Of a stretch of 64,000 nt of DNA, positions 8,022 to 19,051 are shown piece after piece. The position numbers were made by a program, and so were the translations under genes. The stretch is from NCBI GenBank assembly GCA_963722905.1, contig CAVROT010000002.1, positions 106,965 through 170,964 on the forward strand, written 5' to 3'. The notes under the pieces were generated by a model. The model worked only from the letters and a program-made list of their open reading frames with translations, made no database searches and had not been told where the DNA came from. Source of the DNA: CAVROT01 sp963722905 (GTDB taxonomy: Bacteria; Pseudomonadota; Alphaproteobacteria; Rhodobacterales; Rhodobacteraceae). Positions within the stretch are counted from its first letter, which is position 1, and every line of letters starts with the position of its first letter.

Positions 8022-8848
8022 TCGCGCGGCTGGGCGACATCGCGACATACGGCGGTCTGGCGCTTCTCGCCACGTTCTTCGCGACGCCGTTCCTGTGGAT
8101 GCTGAGCCTGGCGCTGAGAACGCCGGCCGAGGTCTACCTCGGCGCCGCCCGCCTGATCCCCGACGCGCCGACGTTGGGCAACTTCGCGACCGTCCTGTCG
8201 GACCCGGCCTTCCTCATCTACCTCTGGAACGGGGTAAAGCTGTCGGTGGCGGGCGGGGCCCTGGCCGTCGTTCTGGCGATCCCGGCCGCCTATGCCTTCA
8301 GCCGCCTCCGGTTCCGGGGGAAGGAAGCCGCGCTCATCGCGATCCTCGCCGTGCAGATGATCTCTCCGCTCGTCATTCTGGTTCCGCTCTACCGCTGGAT
8401 GGGGGCGCTGGACCTGTTGAACCTGCACGGCTCGGTCATCGCGCTATATGGTGCGCTGGGGATGCCCCTGGCCGTCTGGCTGCTGAAGGTCGCCTTCGAC
8501 GCGATCCCGGTCGAGATCGAGGAGGCGGCCATCGTCGACGGCGCCTCGCGGCTCCAGGTCCTGACGCGGATCACGCTGCCGCTGGCGCGCCCCGGCCTCG
8601 CCTCGGCCTTCGTGCTGGCGATGGTGACCAACTGGTCGCAGTTCCTGGTGCCCTTCATCCTGCTGGAGCGGAACGGCGACTGGCCGATCTCGGTCGCGAT
8701 CTTCAGCTTCGCGGGCTCCGTCGGCGCGTCGACGACCCAGCTTCTGGCCGCGGCCTGCCTCGTCGCCGTCATGCCGGCGGTCGCCGTCTTCGCGATGCTC
8801 CAGAGGATGATCGTGTCGGCCCTTGTCTCCGGCGCCGTGAAGGGGTGA
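8018..8848 (+). CDS. ABC sugar permease (MalG/UgpE type)
   Basis: This 276-residue permease has six hydrophobic helices and the EAA loop EIEEAAIVDGASRLQVLTRI near residues 165-185. It is the second half of the import channel. The GTG at 8018 overlaps the stop of the first permease (GTGA), which fixes the start and shows translational coupling. No ATP-binding subunit follows: the operon ends in a block of tandem repeats. The importer must therefore borrow an ATPase encoded elsewhere, as is known for several sugar ABC systems served by a shared MsmX/UgpC-like protein. Confidence 0.9.
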   Translation: MIARLGDIATYGGLALLATFFATPFLWMLSLALRTPAEVYLGAARLIPDAPTLGNFATVLSDPAFLIYLWNGVKLSVAGGALAVVLAIPAAYAFSRLRFRGKEAALIAILAVQMISPLVILVPLYRWMGALDLLNLHGSVIALYGALGMPLAVWLLKVAFDAIPVEIEEAAIVDGASRLQVLTRITLPLARPGLASAFVLAMVTNWSQFLVPFILLERNGDWPISVAIFSFAGSVGASTTQLLAAACLVAVMPAVAVFAMLQRMIVSALVSGAVKG

Positions 8849-9145
8849 GCGCCGGTCCGCCGAAGGCGGCGGAAGGTCCGGCGGACCTTTTGAGGGGCGA
8901 ACGGGCGAAGCCCCGGGCCGCAGGCAGCGCCGGTCCGCCGAAGGCGGCGGAAGGTCCGGCGGACCTTTTAAGGGGCGAACGGGCGAAGCCCCCGGGCCGC
9001 AGGCAGCGCCGGTCCGCCGAAGGCGGCGGAAGGTCCTGCGGACCTTTTGAGGGGCGAACGGGCGAAGCCCCGGGCCGCAGGCAGCGCCGGCCCGCCGAAG
9101 GCGGCGGAAGGTCCTGCGGACCTTCTGAGGGGCGAACGGGCGAAG
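8849..9145 (+). repeat. Four direct 78-bp repeats with internal hairpins
   Basis: Units begin at 8849, 8927, 9006 and 9084, with lengths 78, 79 and 78 and a last copy of 62 bases. Each starts GCGCCGGTCCGCCG (GGCCCGCCG in copy 4) and ends near GGGCCGCAGGCA. In copies 1 and 2, GGTCCGCCG pairs with CGGCGGACC to form a long stem. Copies 3 and 4 carry AAGGTCC-TGC-GGACCTT instead. Only scattered substitutions and one inserted C separate the copies. The array immediately follows the last permease stop and runs up to the 3' end of the convergent yceI gene, so it may act as a bidirectional terminator. It is not a CRISPR: there are no unique spacers. Confidence 0.95.
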
Positions 9146-9152
9146 TGCAGGT

Positions 9153-9731
9153 TTATTCCTCGACGCGCATCGCCTCGGTCTCGACGATCAGCGTGACTTC
9201 GTCGCCGACCAGACCGTTCGCCACGCCATAGTCCATGCCCCAGTCGCTGCGCTTCAGGCTGCCGCGCGCGGACAGGCCAAGGGTGAACCGTCCGTGGCCG
9301 AACGGGTAGACCTCGGCCTTGTTGAGCGTGACGTCCAGCGTCAGCGGATGGGTCTGGCCCAGCAGCGTCAGCTCGCCCGTCACCGTCCCCGTCGTCTGGT
9401 CTGCGGGCGTGCCGCCGGTGGCGGTGAAGATCATCTCGGGGTGGGCCTCCACGCTCAGGAAATCGCCCGAGCGGACATGCTCGTCGCGCGCGTCGTCCAT
9501 GGTCCCGACGCCGGGCGTGGCAACGGCGACGACGACGTCCGAAAGGTCCTGGGTCTCGACATCGTAGATGAAGCTTCCCGACGTCTGGGCGAACAGGCCG
9601 AGCGTCTTGGCATATCCGACATGGTCGACGAGGAAAGCTACGGTCGTGTGTGCCGGGTCGAGCTCGTATCGGGCGGGCTCGGCGCCGGCGACGGTGGCGA
9701 GGCAGATCAGGGGGAGCGGGGCAAGGCGCAT
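9153..9731 (-). CDS. YceI family periplasmic lipid-binding protein
   Basis: This is a small secreted beta-barrel (lipocalin-like) protein that binds polyisoprenoid-type lipids in known family members. The 192-residue product starts with signal peptide MRLAPLPLICLATVAGA. The characteristic YceI pattern follows: RYELDPAHTTVAFLVDHVGY at the mature N-terminus, a central HPEMIFTATGG strand, TGELTLLGQTHPLTLDVTLN, and GRFTLGLSARGSLKRSDWGM. The ATG at 9731 is preferred because it puts the hydrophobic core right after the first basic residue; an upstream in-frame ATG would add a polar extension. The gene is convergent with the tandem repeat array and lies downstream of gyrB on the same strand. Confidence 0.9.
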   Translation of the reverse strand: MRLAPLPLICLATVAGAEPARYELDPAHTTVAFLVDHVGYAKTLGLFAQTSGSFIYDVETQDLSDVVVAVATPGVGTMDDARDEHVRSGDFLSVEAHPEMIFTATGGTPADQTTGTVTGELTLLGQTHPLTLDVTLNKAEVYPFGHGRFTLGLSARGSLKRSDWGMDYGVANGLVGDEVTLIVETEAMRVEE

Positions 9732-10004
9732 GACGGTGTCTCCGATATTCGCAGTTGGAACCATAGCACGGTTCGCTGCGTGATCGAGCCGCCCTGCAGC
9801 CGACGGGCGAGACCGCGGCGGTGGTCCGGTCGTGACGCGGTTGCACTGGATGAGCCGACCGCAACGCGGACCCGGGGGCCTCCTGTCGCGTCGCGCAAGC
9901 GGTCCGTTGGATCGCCCGAAATCCGGTTGAGATATCCGGATTCGAGAAATTTCAGGCCCTTGGCACGCTCTTCTGACCCGGAACCTTCGCCACACCGGGG
10001 CCGG

Positions 10005-12416
<2,412 letters not shown>

Positions 12417-12498
12417 GGCGGCTTTCCGGGTTGTTATCTTGGATAAATATAGTGGTTTTGCCGGCGGTTGTCACGCGGTCCCCACAAGATTTGGTAGT

Positions 12499-13593
12499 CT
12501 AGCCCGTGGTGATCGAGAGGCCGCCGCGATCCTCGATCCGCAGGTGCCGCGCGCGGTCCCCCAGGGCGTCGAACAGCGGCTCTTCGGTGCCCGTCATCCA
12601 GGCCTGCGCGCCCATCGCGCATATCTCGTCGTAGAGCGCCGCGCGGCGATCCGCGTCCAGATGTGCGGCGACCTCGTCCAGCAGAACGATGGGCACGGCG
12701 CCGAACTCCAGCGCCAGCGCGCGGGCGTTGGCGAGGATCAGCGAGATCAGCAGCGCCTTCTGCTCGCCGGTCGAACACTGCGCCGCCGCCATCCCCTTGT
12801 CGGCGTAGACCGCTGCAAGGTCGGTGCGGTGGGGGCCGGTCAGCGTGCGCCCCGCGGCCATGTCGCGGCTGCGGCCGTCGCGCAGGGCCCGCGCAAGTCC
12901 TTCGGCGTCGGGGGTGCCGGGATCGGGGCTGACGATGTCGAGCTCGGCCACCGGGAACGCCGTCGCCGCGCGGCGCTGCGCCGCCGCCACCAGCAGGACG
13001 GCGGCGGCGCGGCTGGCCTCGATCGCCGCGCCGGCCAGTGCCATCCGCGCCTCCAACGCGTCGTACCAGCCAGCGTCGTCCGACCGGTCCTTCAGCAGGC
13101 GGTTGCGGTCGCGCATCCCCCGCTCCCACGCCAAGACGGCGTCGCCGTGCCCGGGCTCGAACCCCAGCGTGAGACGGTCGAGGAACCGACGCCGCCCCTC
13201 GGCGCCCTCGGTCCAGAGGCGGTCCATCGACGGCACCAGCCAAAGCACGCGCAGGATCCGTCCCAGCGCCGACTGCGGCGTCGCCTTCCCGTCGATGCGG
13301 ACCGCGCGCGATCCGCCATCGGCCCGGGTGTCGATTTCATGGGCGCTGCGCGGCGTCGCCACCTCGGCGCCGACGCGCCAGCCCACCGCCTCGGGACGGC
13401 GCGCAAGCTCGCCCGCCTGCGCGCGCCGCATCCCGCGGCCCGGGGACAACAGCGATATCGCCTCGATCAGGTTGGTCTTGCCGGCCCCGTTCGGCCCGTG
13501 GATCGCCACCGGGCGCGCGTCCAGCGCAAGGTCCAGATCCAGATGCGACCGAAAATGCGACAGCCGGAGGCGGTGCAGTGCCATGCCGGCCAT
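12499..13593 (-). CDS. recF: DNA replication and repair protein RecF
   Basis: RecF is an SMC-like ATPase that loads RecA at gaps with RecO and RecR. The 364-residue protein has Walker A GPNGAGKT at residues 33-40, the ABC-like signature CSTGEQKALLISLILANA near residues 268-285, and Walker B PIVLLDEVAAHLD near residue 305. The start may be either ATG 13593 (MAGMALHRL) or ATG 13584 (MALHRLRLSHFRSH); the second aligns better with RecF N-termini. It lies 27 bases after dnaN in the same direction, so the two are very likely cotranscribed. Confidence 0.96.
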   Translation of the reverse strand: MAGMALHRLRLSHFRSHLDLDLALDARPVAIHGPNGAGKTNLIEAISLLSPGRGMRRAQAGELARRPEAVGWRVGAEVATPRSAHEIDTRADGGSRAVRIDGKATPQSALGRILRVLWLVPSMDRLWTEGAEGRRRFLDRLTLGFEPGHGDAVLAWERGMRDRNRLLKDRSDDAGWYDALEARMALAGAAIEASRAAAVLLVAAAQRRAATAFPVAELDIVSPDPGTPDAEGLARALRDGRSRDMAAGRTLTGPHRTDLAAVYADKGMAAAQCSTGEQKALLISLILANARALALEFGAVPIVLLDEVAAHLDADRRAALYDEICAMGAQAWMTGTEEPLFDALGDRARHLRIEDRGGLSITTG

Positions 13594-13620
13594 GGCGGCG
13601 GCGGTCGCGGTCGTGCCGGC

Positions 13621-14751
13621 CTAGACCCGCATCGGCATGACGACATAGACGGCCGACATGTCATCGCCCTCGCGCATCAGCGTCGGGTCGCCGGAGGAGT
13701 TGAAGAGGAACACGGCATTCTCGCGGTCGACCTGATTGGCGATCTCCAGCAGGTACTTCGCGTTGAAACCTATCTCGAGCTTCTCGTCGGCATAGGCGAC
13801 GCCCAGCTCTTCCTCGGCGGCGCCCGAGTCCGGCGCGTTCACCGACAGGACCAGTCGGTCGTCGTCCATCGACATCTTGACCGCGCGCGACCGTTCGCTG
13901 CTGACCGTGGCTACCCGATCGACCGCCTTGGCGAACTCGGCTGCATCGACCTCCAACCGGCGGGTGTTGCCCTGCGGGATCACGCGGGAATAGTCGGGGA
14001 AGGTCCCGTCGATGACCTTGGTGGTCAGGGTTATGCGGGGCGTGGCGAACCGGATCTTGGTCTCGCTCACCGCGACGCCGATCTCGGCCGCGTCGTCGTC
14101 CAGCAGCTTGCGCAGCTCGCCCACGGCCTTGCGCGGGACGATGACGCCGGGCATCCCCTCGGCGCCGTCGGGCAGGTCGGTGTCGATGCGCGCCAGCCGG
14201 TGCCCGTCGGTGGCGACGCAGCGCAGGGTCCGGGTGCCGCCCGCCGCCCCGCCGCCGTCGGCCACGTGCATGTAGACGCCGTTGAGGTAATAGCGCGTCT
14301 CTTCGGTCGAGATGGCGAAGCGCGATTTCTCGAACAGCCGCTTGAGGGTGCCGGCGGCCATGCGGAACTCCACCTGGTATTCCGAGGTGGCCATCACCGG
14401 AAAATCCTCGCGGGGCAGGGTGGCGAGGGTGAAGTTGGACCGGCCAGCGCGGACCGTGAGGCGCTGTGCCGCGGCATCGTCGGACAGTTCGACAAGCGCA
14501 CCGTCCGGCAGCTTGCGGACGATTTCGTGCAGCATGACCGCGTTGACCGTCGTGGCGCCGGGTCGGCCGACCTCGGCCGGGGCGGCATCCACGACCTCGA
14601 TGTCGAGGTCGGTCGCACGAAAGCTGACCGACCCTTCGCCGGCCTCGATCAGGACGTTGGCCAGGATCGGGATCGTGTTGCGGCGTTCGACGACGGATTG
14701 CGCCTGTGCGACGGCACGCAGGAGGGCGGCGCGTTCGATGCTGATCTTCAT
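13621..14751 (-). CDS. dnaN: DNA polymerase III beta sliding clamp
   Basis: This is the ring-shaped processivity factor of DNA polymerase III. At 376 residues it has the usual length and shows the three repeated clamp domains: N-terminal MKISIERAALLRAVAQAQSV, the central TRYYLNGVYMHV strand, and the C-terminal signature NSSGDPTLMREGDDMSAVYVVMPMRV, which lies in the protein-binding cleft. The ATG at 14751 is the only reasonable start. It sits between dnaA and recF, the ancestral order near bacterial origins. The 147 bases up to the dnaA stop are extremely GC-rich with GGCC palindromes and may hold its promoter. Confidence 0.98.
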   Translation of the reverse strand: MKISIERAALLRAVAQAQSVVERRNTIPILANVLIEAGEGSVSFRATDLDIEVVDAAPAEVGRPGATTVNAVMLHEIVRKLPDGALVELSDDAAAQRLTVRAGRSNFTLATLPREDFPVMATSEYQVEFRMAAGTLKRLFEKSRFAISTEETRYYLNGVYMHVADGGGAAGGTRTLRCVATDGHRLARIDTDLPDGAEGMPGVIVPRKAVGELRKLLDDDAAEIGVAVSETKIRFATPRITLTTKVIDGTFPDYSRVIPQGNTRRLEVDAAEFAKAVDRVATVSSERSRAVKMSMDDDRLVLSVNAPDSGAAEEELGVAYADEKLEIGFNAKYLLEIANQVDRENAVFLFNSSGDPTLMREGDDMSAVYVVMPMRV

Positions 14752-14898
14752 GTCGTCTCCGTCGGGATCGGGGCCTGTGTCGGCCGGCCGGCCGCGGCCG
14801 GCATAGATATGCCCCGGCCTGACGCGTGACCCGGCCGGGGCGGCAACGCTATCCGGATCCGCCGGGCGCGCAAGCGCATATGTCGTGGCGTCAGCGGT

Positions 14899-16269
14899 TC
14901 AGCCCTGAAGCGCGCGCTGCAGCATCTCGAGATCCTCGTCGATCTGCGTGTCTGTCGTGCGCAATGTCTCGATCCGCCTGATTCCGTGCAGGATCGTGGT
15001 GTGGTCGCGCCCGCCGAAATGGCGCCCGATCTCGGGCAGGGACCGTTCGGTCATCTTCTTGCACAGATACATCGCGACCTGACGGGGCCGCGCGTAGATG
15101 CGGGTGCGCTTGGGTCCGACCAGATCGCCCAGCCGGATGTTGTAGTGATCGCTGACCTTGCGCTGGATCTCGTCAATGCTGGCCTTGCGGTCGTGGGTGC
15201 GCAGGATGTCGGCAAGGCATTCGCGCGCGGCGGCCATGTCTATCCGCCGGTCGATCAGCGACCCGAACGCGAAGAGCCGCATGAGCGCGCCTTCGAGGAC
15301 GCGGACGTTCGACGTGATGCGGTGCGCCAGGAACTCCAGCACGCCGGGATCGAGGGTGGCGCCGCCGAACTGGTCGGCGAACTGTTCGACCTTCTGCTGG
15401 AGGATGCCCAGCCGCAGCTCGTAGGTGGTGGGGTGCAGGTCCACCACAAGCCCCTGCTGCAGCCGGCTGACGATGCGCGATTCCAGCCCCTGGATCTCTC
15501 CGGGCGGCTTGTCGCCGGATATGATGATCTGCCGGCGCTGGTCCACGAGGGCGTTGAAGGTATGAAAGAACTCTTCCTGCGTGCTGTCCTTGCCGGCGAT
15601 GAACTGGACGTCGTCCACCATCAGCACGTCGACCGAGCGGAAGAGCTCCTTGAAATCCATCATCTGCCGTTCGCGCAGCGCCTGCACGAAGCGGTACATG
15701 AATTGCTCGGCAGAGAGGTATAGTACGCGGACGCCGGGGTCGCGCGCGCGCATCTCCAGCGCGATGGCGTGCATCAGGTGCGTCTTGCCCAGGCCCACGC
15801 CGCCATAAAGGAACAGGGGGTTGAACGTCACCGGCCCACCCTCGGCCACGCGACGCGCGGCGGCGTGGGCCAGCTCGTTCGGTTTGCCGACGACGAAGCT
15901 GTCGAAGCTGTACCGGCTGTCGAGCGGCGAGCCCGCGGTCTCCAGTCCCCGACTGTCGGGTCCGGTCGCGACGGGCGCGGTCTGCGCCCTGGCGGTATTC
16001 GGCGCCGGTGCCGCGCCGACATTCGCCGGACGCGACACGTCGTAGGCCAGCCGGCGCGCGTCGCCGCCGGCACGGTTGATCTCTTCGATGATGCGTTCGC
16101 CGAAATAGCGCAGGACCCAGTCGCCCAGGAAATGCGAGGGCACCGTGAAGGTGACCACGTCGTCCAGCTGCCCGGTGAAGGACATCGGCTCGATCCATGT
16201 CGTGAAGTTGTTGTCGCCGACTGCCTTGCGCAGCTCTTTGCGGACCTTGCCCCAACCCTCGTTCGTCAT
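14899..16269 (-). CDS. dnaA: Chromosomal replication initiator protein DnaA
   Basis: This is the AAA+ initiator that binds DnaA boxes and melts the origin. The start at 16269 (MTNEGWGKVRKELRK) gives 456 residues. The domains are: domain I (residues 1-90), a Pro/Ala linker (about 95-130), the AAA+ domain with Walker A GGVGLGKTH and Walker B DVLMVDDVQFIAGK, and C-terminal domain IV with KRTRIYARPRQVAMYLCKK and the DnaA-box contact GGRDHTTILHGIRRIE. Reading continues upstream of 16269 in frame, but that sequence is Arg/Pro-rich and not DnaA-like. It heads the dnaA-dnaN-recF-gyrB block. No cluster of DnaA boxes was seen on either side. Confidence 0.98.
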   Translation of the reverse strand: MTNEGWGKVRKELRKAVGDNNFTTWIEPMSFTGQLDDVVTFTVPSHFLGDWVLRYFGERIIEEINRAGGDARRLAYDVSRPANVGAAPAPNTARAQTAPVATGPDSRGLETAGSPLDSRYSFDSFVVGKPNELAHAAARRVAEGGPVTFNPLFLYGGVGLGKTHLMHAIALEMRARDPGVRVLYLSAEQFMYRFVQALRERQMMDFKELFRSVDVLMVDDVQFIAGKDSTQEEFFHTFNALVDQRRQIIISGDKPPGEIQGLESRIVSRLQQGLVVDLHPTTYELRLGILQQKVEQFADQFGGATLDPGVLEFLAHRITSNVRVLEGALMRLFAFGSLIDRRIDMAAARECLADILRTHDRKASIDEIQRKVSDHYNIRLGDLVGPKRTRIYARPRQVAMYLCKKMTERSLPEIGRHFGGRDHTTILHGIRRIETLRTTDTQIDEDLEMLQRALQG

Positions 16270-16830
16270 CAACGTCGACCGCCCTGTCCTGTGCCGCATG
16301 AACGGCATCCCGGCGTACCGTGTCGCGGTCCCCGGAACGCCCCGATCCGTTCCGCGATGCACCGGGACTTCGGCGCGGACATGCCGGTGACGCTGGTCGT
16401 CCCCGAAAAGGACGAGCGGCGCCGGCCGGCGGCCAGCGTGACGGCAATGGCGACGCCCCTGCCGATGGCGGCGCGGGAGAACATCCCGACCGACGTCGAC
16501 AGGGCGCCCCAAGGCGCTGAAAGTCCGGACATTTCCGGGAGAATCCCCCGAAACCGATCGCAGACCGTCCGCCGTGGCATGGCGGAAGGTCGTACGATCC
16601 AGGAGCTGACGATGCAATCTTAGGTATAACTGACCGATAGTGGCAACCGGTCAGGTCTACGTCGGATTTACGTGTCCGGCCCCATGTCCCCCCGAAGAAG
16701 TGAATCGCAGGATCAACGTACCAACGCGTTCGACGCCCGCGCAACCGAACTATGACCTTGACCCCGGCTTTCGACTAGTCAGAATCCGGCGAGGTCCGAA
16801 GATCGCAGGATTCGGACATTCCAATAATCT
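16270..16830. other. Intergenic region between dnaA and rpsT; no gene recognised
   Basis: The segment should contain the dnaA promoter and leader. The 16620-16800 part is less GC-rich than its surroundings. I searched for TTATCCACA-type boxes and found none with fewer than two mismatches, so it does not look like the replication origin. Open frames here are shadows. Confidence 0.4.
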
Positions 16831-16865
16831 GAAACGAAAAGGAACACGCCCGGAAGGCGTGTCCC
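16831..16865 (-). terminator. Rho-independent terminator of rpsT
   Basis: Read on the minus strand, a 10-bp stem (GGGACACGCC with GGCGTGTTCC, one mismatch) closes a 5-base loop and is followed by TTTTCGTTTC. It lies 43 bases after the rpsT stop. Confidence 0.88.
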
Positions 16866-16908
16866 ATGATCCGAATACAGTCCCGGTCGAATGCCGCCGA
16901 GCCCGGCG

Positions 16909-17172
16909 TCAGGCCAGCGCTTTGACCCGCGACGACAGGCGCGACATCTTGCGAGCGGCCGTGTTCTTGTGGAGAACGCCCTTGGTCACGCCGCGCATGA
17001 TCTCGGGCTGGGCGGACTTCAGCGCATCCCGGGCGGTGTCGGTATCGCCGGATGCGATCGCCTCTTCCACGCGGCGCAAGAAAGTACGGATGCGCGACCT
17101 GCGCGCCTTGTTGATGGCGAAGCGGGCCTCGTTCTGGCGGGCGCGCTTCTTGGACTGGGGCGTGTTGGCCAT
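16909..17172 (-). CDS. rpsT: 30S ribosomal protein S20
   Basis: S20 is a primary binding protein of 16S rRNA in the small subunit. The 87 residues equal the usual length. They show the basic N-terminus MANTPQSKKRARQNEARFA, the helix TFLRRVEEAIASGD, and the conserved C-terminal KGVLHKNTAARKMSRLSSRVK. The ATG at 17172 is chosen because MANTPQSKKR is the canonical start; an upstream in-frame ATG would add a non-conserved leader. A clear hairpin terminator follows. Placement upstream of dnaA is common in Rhodobacteraceae. Confidence 0.98.
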   Translation of the reverse strand: MANTPQSKKRARQNEARFAINKARRSRIRTFLRRVEEAIASGDTDTARDALKSAQPEIMRGVTKGVLHKNTAARKMSRLSSRVKALA

Positions 17173-17270
17173 GCTGCTCTTTCGGTGGTCGGTCGTCGGA
17201 TTGATTGCGAGTGGCGTCACTAGGGCCGGGTCGGCGCGAAGTCAACACGCAAGGGCGGCGGCCCGGCCGG

Positions 17271-18047
17271 TCACTTGTCCCGGAACTGAGGCTCGCGCTT
17301 GTCGAGGAAGGCCTGCATGCCCTCGGTCTGATCGTGCGTCGCAAAGCAGGCGTGGAACAGTCGGCGCTCGTGCAGGATGCCTTCGGCCAGCGTCGTCTCG
17401 TAGGCGCGATCTACGGCCTCCTTCACGGCCATAACCGTCAGCGACGATTTCGCCACGATCTTCTGCGCGGCCGCCATCGTCTCTTCCATCAGCTTGCGCG
17501 CCGGCACGACGCGGCTGACGAGGCCTGCCCTCTCGGCCTCCTCGGCATTCATGAAGCGGCCCGTCAGATGCATTTCCATGGATTTCGACTTGCCCACGAA
17601 ACGGGTCAGCCGCTGCGTGCCGCCCATTCCTGCCACGACGCCGAGGTTGATCTCGGGCTGGCCGAACTTGGCGGTGTCCGACGCGATGATGAAGTCGCAC
17701 ATCATCGCCAGTTCGCAGCCGCCGCCCAGGGCGTAGCCCGACACGGCGGCGATCACCGGCTTGCGGCATCGCGCGAAGGCCTCGGCGGGCGCTGCGAAGA
17801 GATCGCCGCCGAAGGCATCCACGTAGCTGGCCTCGGCCATCTCCTTGATGTCGGCGCCGGCGGCGAAGGCCTTTTCTGATCCGGTCAACACGATGCACCG
17901 CACCTTCTCGTTCGCGCCGGCCTCGTCCAGCGCCTGCGCAAGCTCGTCCAGAAGGGCCGCGTTCAGCGCGTTCAGCGCGTCGGGCCGGTTGAGCCGGATG
18001 AGGGCGACGTGGTCCGCGGTCTCGACGACGATGGTCTTGAAGGCCAT
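17271..18047 (-). CDS. Enoyl-CoA hydratase (crotonase)
   Basis: The enzyme hydrates trans-2-enoyl-CoA in fatty-acid beta-oxidation or related degradation. The 258-residue length matches short-chain crotonases. The oxyanion-hole segment is AFAAGADIKEM, and both catalytic glutamates are present: GGGCELAMMCD (rat Glu144 position) and FGQPEINLGVVAGMGGTQRL (Glu164 position). The C-terminal FHACFATHDQTEGMQAFLDKR is typical. It lies 98 bases upstream of rpsT on the same strand and shares no obvious pathway with its neighbours; the location is conserved in many Rhodobacteraceae next to mutM. Substrate chain length cannot be read from sequence. Confidence 0.93.
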   Translation of the reverse strand: MAFKTIVVETADHVALIRLNRPDALNALNAALLDELAQALDEAGANEKVRCIVLTGSEKAFAAGADIKEMAEASYVDAFGGDLFAAPAEAFARCRKPVIAAVSGYALGGGCELAMMCDFIIASDTAKFGQPEINLGVVAGMGGTQRLTRFVGKSKSMEMHLTGRFMNAEEAERAGLVSRVVPARKLMEETMAAAQKIVAKSSLTVMAVKEAVDRAYETTLAEGILHERRLFHACFATHDQTEGMQAFLDKREPQFRDK

Positions 18048-18109
18048 GTGCAGGGCTCTCGCTGTTGCGTCAGGAGGGCAGCGTTATCACCCGTGAGGCG
18101 CGGATCAAG

Positions 18110-18961
18110 TCATCTTTGGCATTGCGCGCAATAGAAGGTCGACCGCCCGGACTGGACGATCCGCCGGACCGTGCCGCCGCATCCGGGCGCAGGGCAGGGG
18201 GATCCGGCCCGGCCGTAGACCCGGAAAGCGTGCTGAAAATACCCCATGTCGCCACTGGCCTGCCTGTGGTCGCGCAGGCTGGATCCATCCGCCGCGATGG
18301 CCTCTTTCAAAACGGTCCGCACGATGGGAACCAGGGACGCCACACGCGCCGCGCCGATGCGCGCGGCGTGGCGTCGCGGCGATATGCCGGCGCGGTGAAG
18401 CGCCTCGCACACGTAGATGTTGCCCAAGCCCGCCACGACGCGCTGGTCCAGCAGCACAGATTTCACCGGGCTGCGCCGCGCCGCGAAGGCAGCGACGAGA
18501 TGGGCCGCGTGGAACCCGGCCTTCAGCGGCTCGGGGCCCAGATGGGCCAGCAGCCGGTGGTCGGCGACGGCCTGCGTCGGCATCAGGTCCATCGCGCCGA
18601 AGCGGCGCGCGTCGTTGAAGGCGATGCGCGCGCCGCCTTCGACGTCCAGGACCACGTGGTCATGGGTCTTCAGCGCGCCGTGCGGGTGATGGAACGCGCC
18701 CATCTGCGCGCCCGACACCGTCAGGCGACCCGACATGCCCAGATGCACCAGCAGGGTCTCGTCGCTGTCGAGGTCCGCGAGGAGGTACTTCGACCGGCGC
18801 CACAGCCGCAGGACGCGGCGGCCCGTCAGGCGCGCGGCCATCCTTTCGGGGAAGGGCCAGCGCAGATCCGGCCGTCGAACGTCGGCCGCGACGATCCGCC
18901 GCCCTTCCAGCACCGGCAGGAGTCCCCGGCGCACGGTCTCGACTTCGGGCAGTTCGGGCAA
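18110..18961 (-). CDS. mutM: Formamidopyrimidine-DNA glycosylase, TTG start
   Basis: This is the base-excision glycosylase/AP lyase for 8-oxoguanine. MutM proteins begin PELPEVE after the initiator, with Pro2 as nucleophile. Here PELPEVETVRRGL follows directly on a TTG at 18959-18961, so TTG is the start codon and the product has 283 residues. Also visible are the hairpin lysine in RRSKYLLADL, GLGNIYVCEALHRAGISP, and the C-terminal zinc finger with spacing C-x4-C ... C-x2-C (CPAPGC, YCAQC). The reading frame stays open far upstream, but the MutM N-terminus cannot be extended without losing catalysis. Divergently transcribed from ubiE. Confidence 0.95.
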   Translation of the reverse strand: MPELPEVETVRRGLLPVLEGRRIVAADVRRPDLRWPFPERMAARLTGRRVLRLWRRSKYLLADLDSDETLLVHLGMSGRLTVSGAQMGAFHHPHGALKTHDHVVLDVEGGARIAFNDARRFGAMDLMPTQAVADHRLLAHLGPEPLKAGFHAAHLVAAFAARRSPVKSVLLDQRVVAGLGNIYVCEALHRAGISPRRHAARIGAARVASLVPIVRTVLKEAIAADGSSLRDHRQASGDMGYFQHAFRVYGRAGSPCPAPGCGGTVRRIVQSGRSTFYCAQCQR

Positions 18962-19051
18962 AGGGCCGCATCTCCGCGGATCGGGGGGCGCATTGTCAGC
19001 CCCGGCCTGTGGCCTATAAGTCAGCGCGACCAGCAAGGATCGCAAGACCCG

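Noticed and set aside
8849..9145. Possible CRISPR array or repeat protein gene
   Set aside because: The 78-bp units are contiguous with no unique spacers, and the peptide read from them changes frame between copies because of a one-base insertion.
16270..16830. Replication origin near dnaA
   Set aside because: No cluster of DnaA boxes or AT-rich unwinding element was found; alphaproteobacterial origins often lie away from dnaA.
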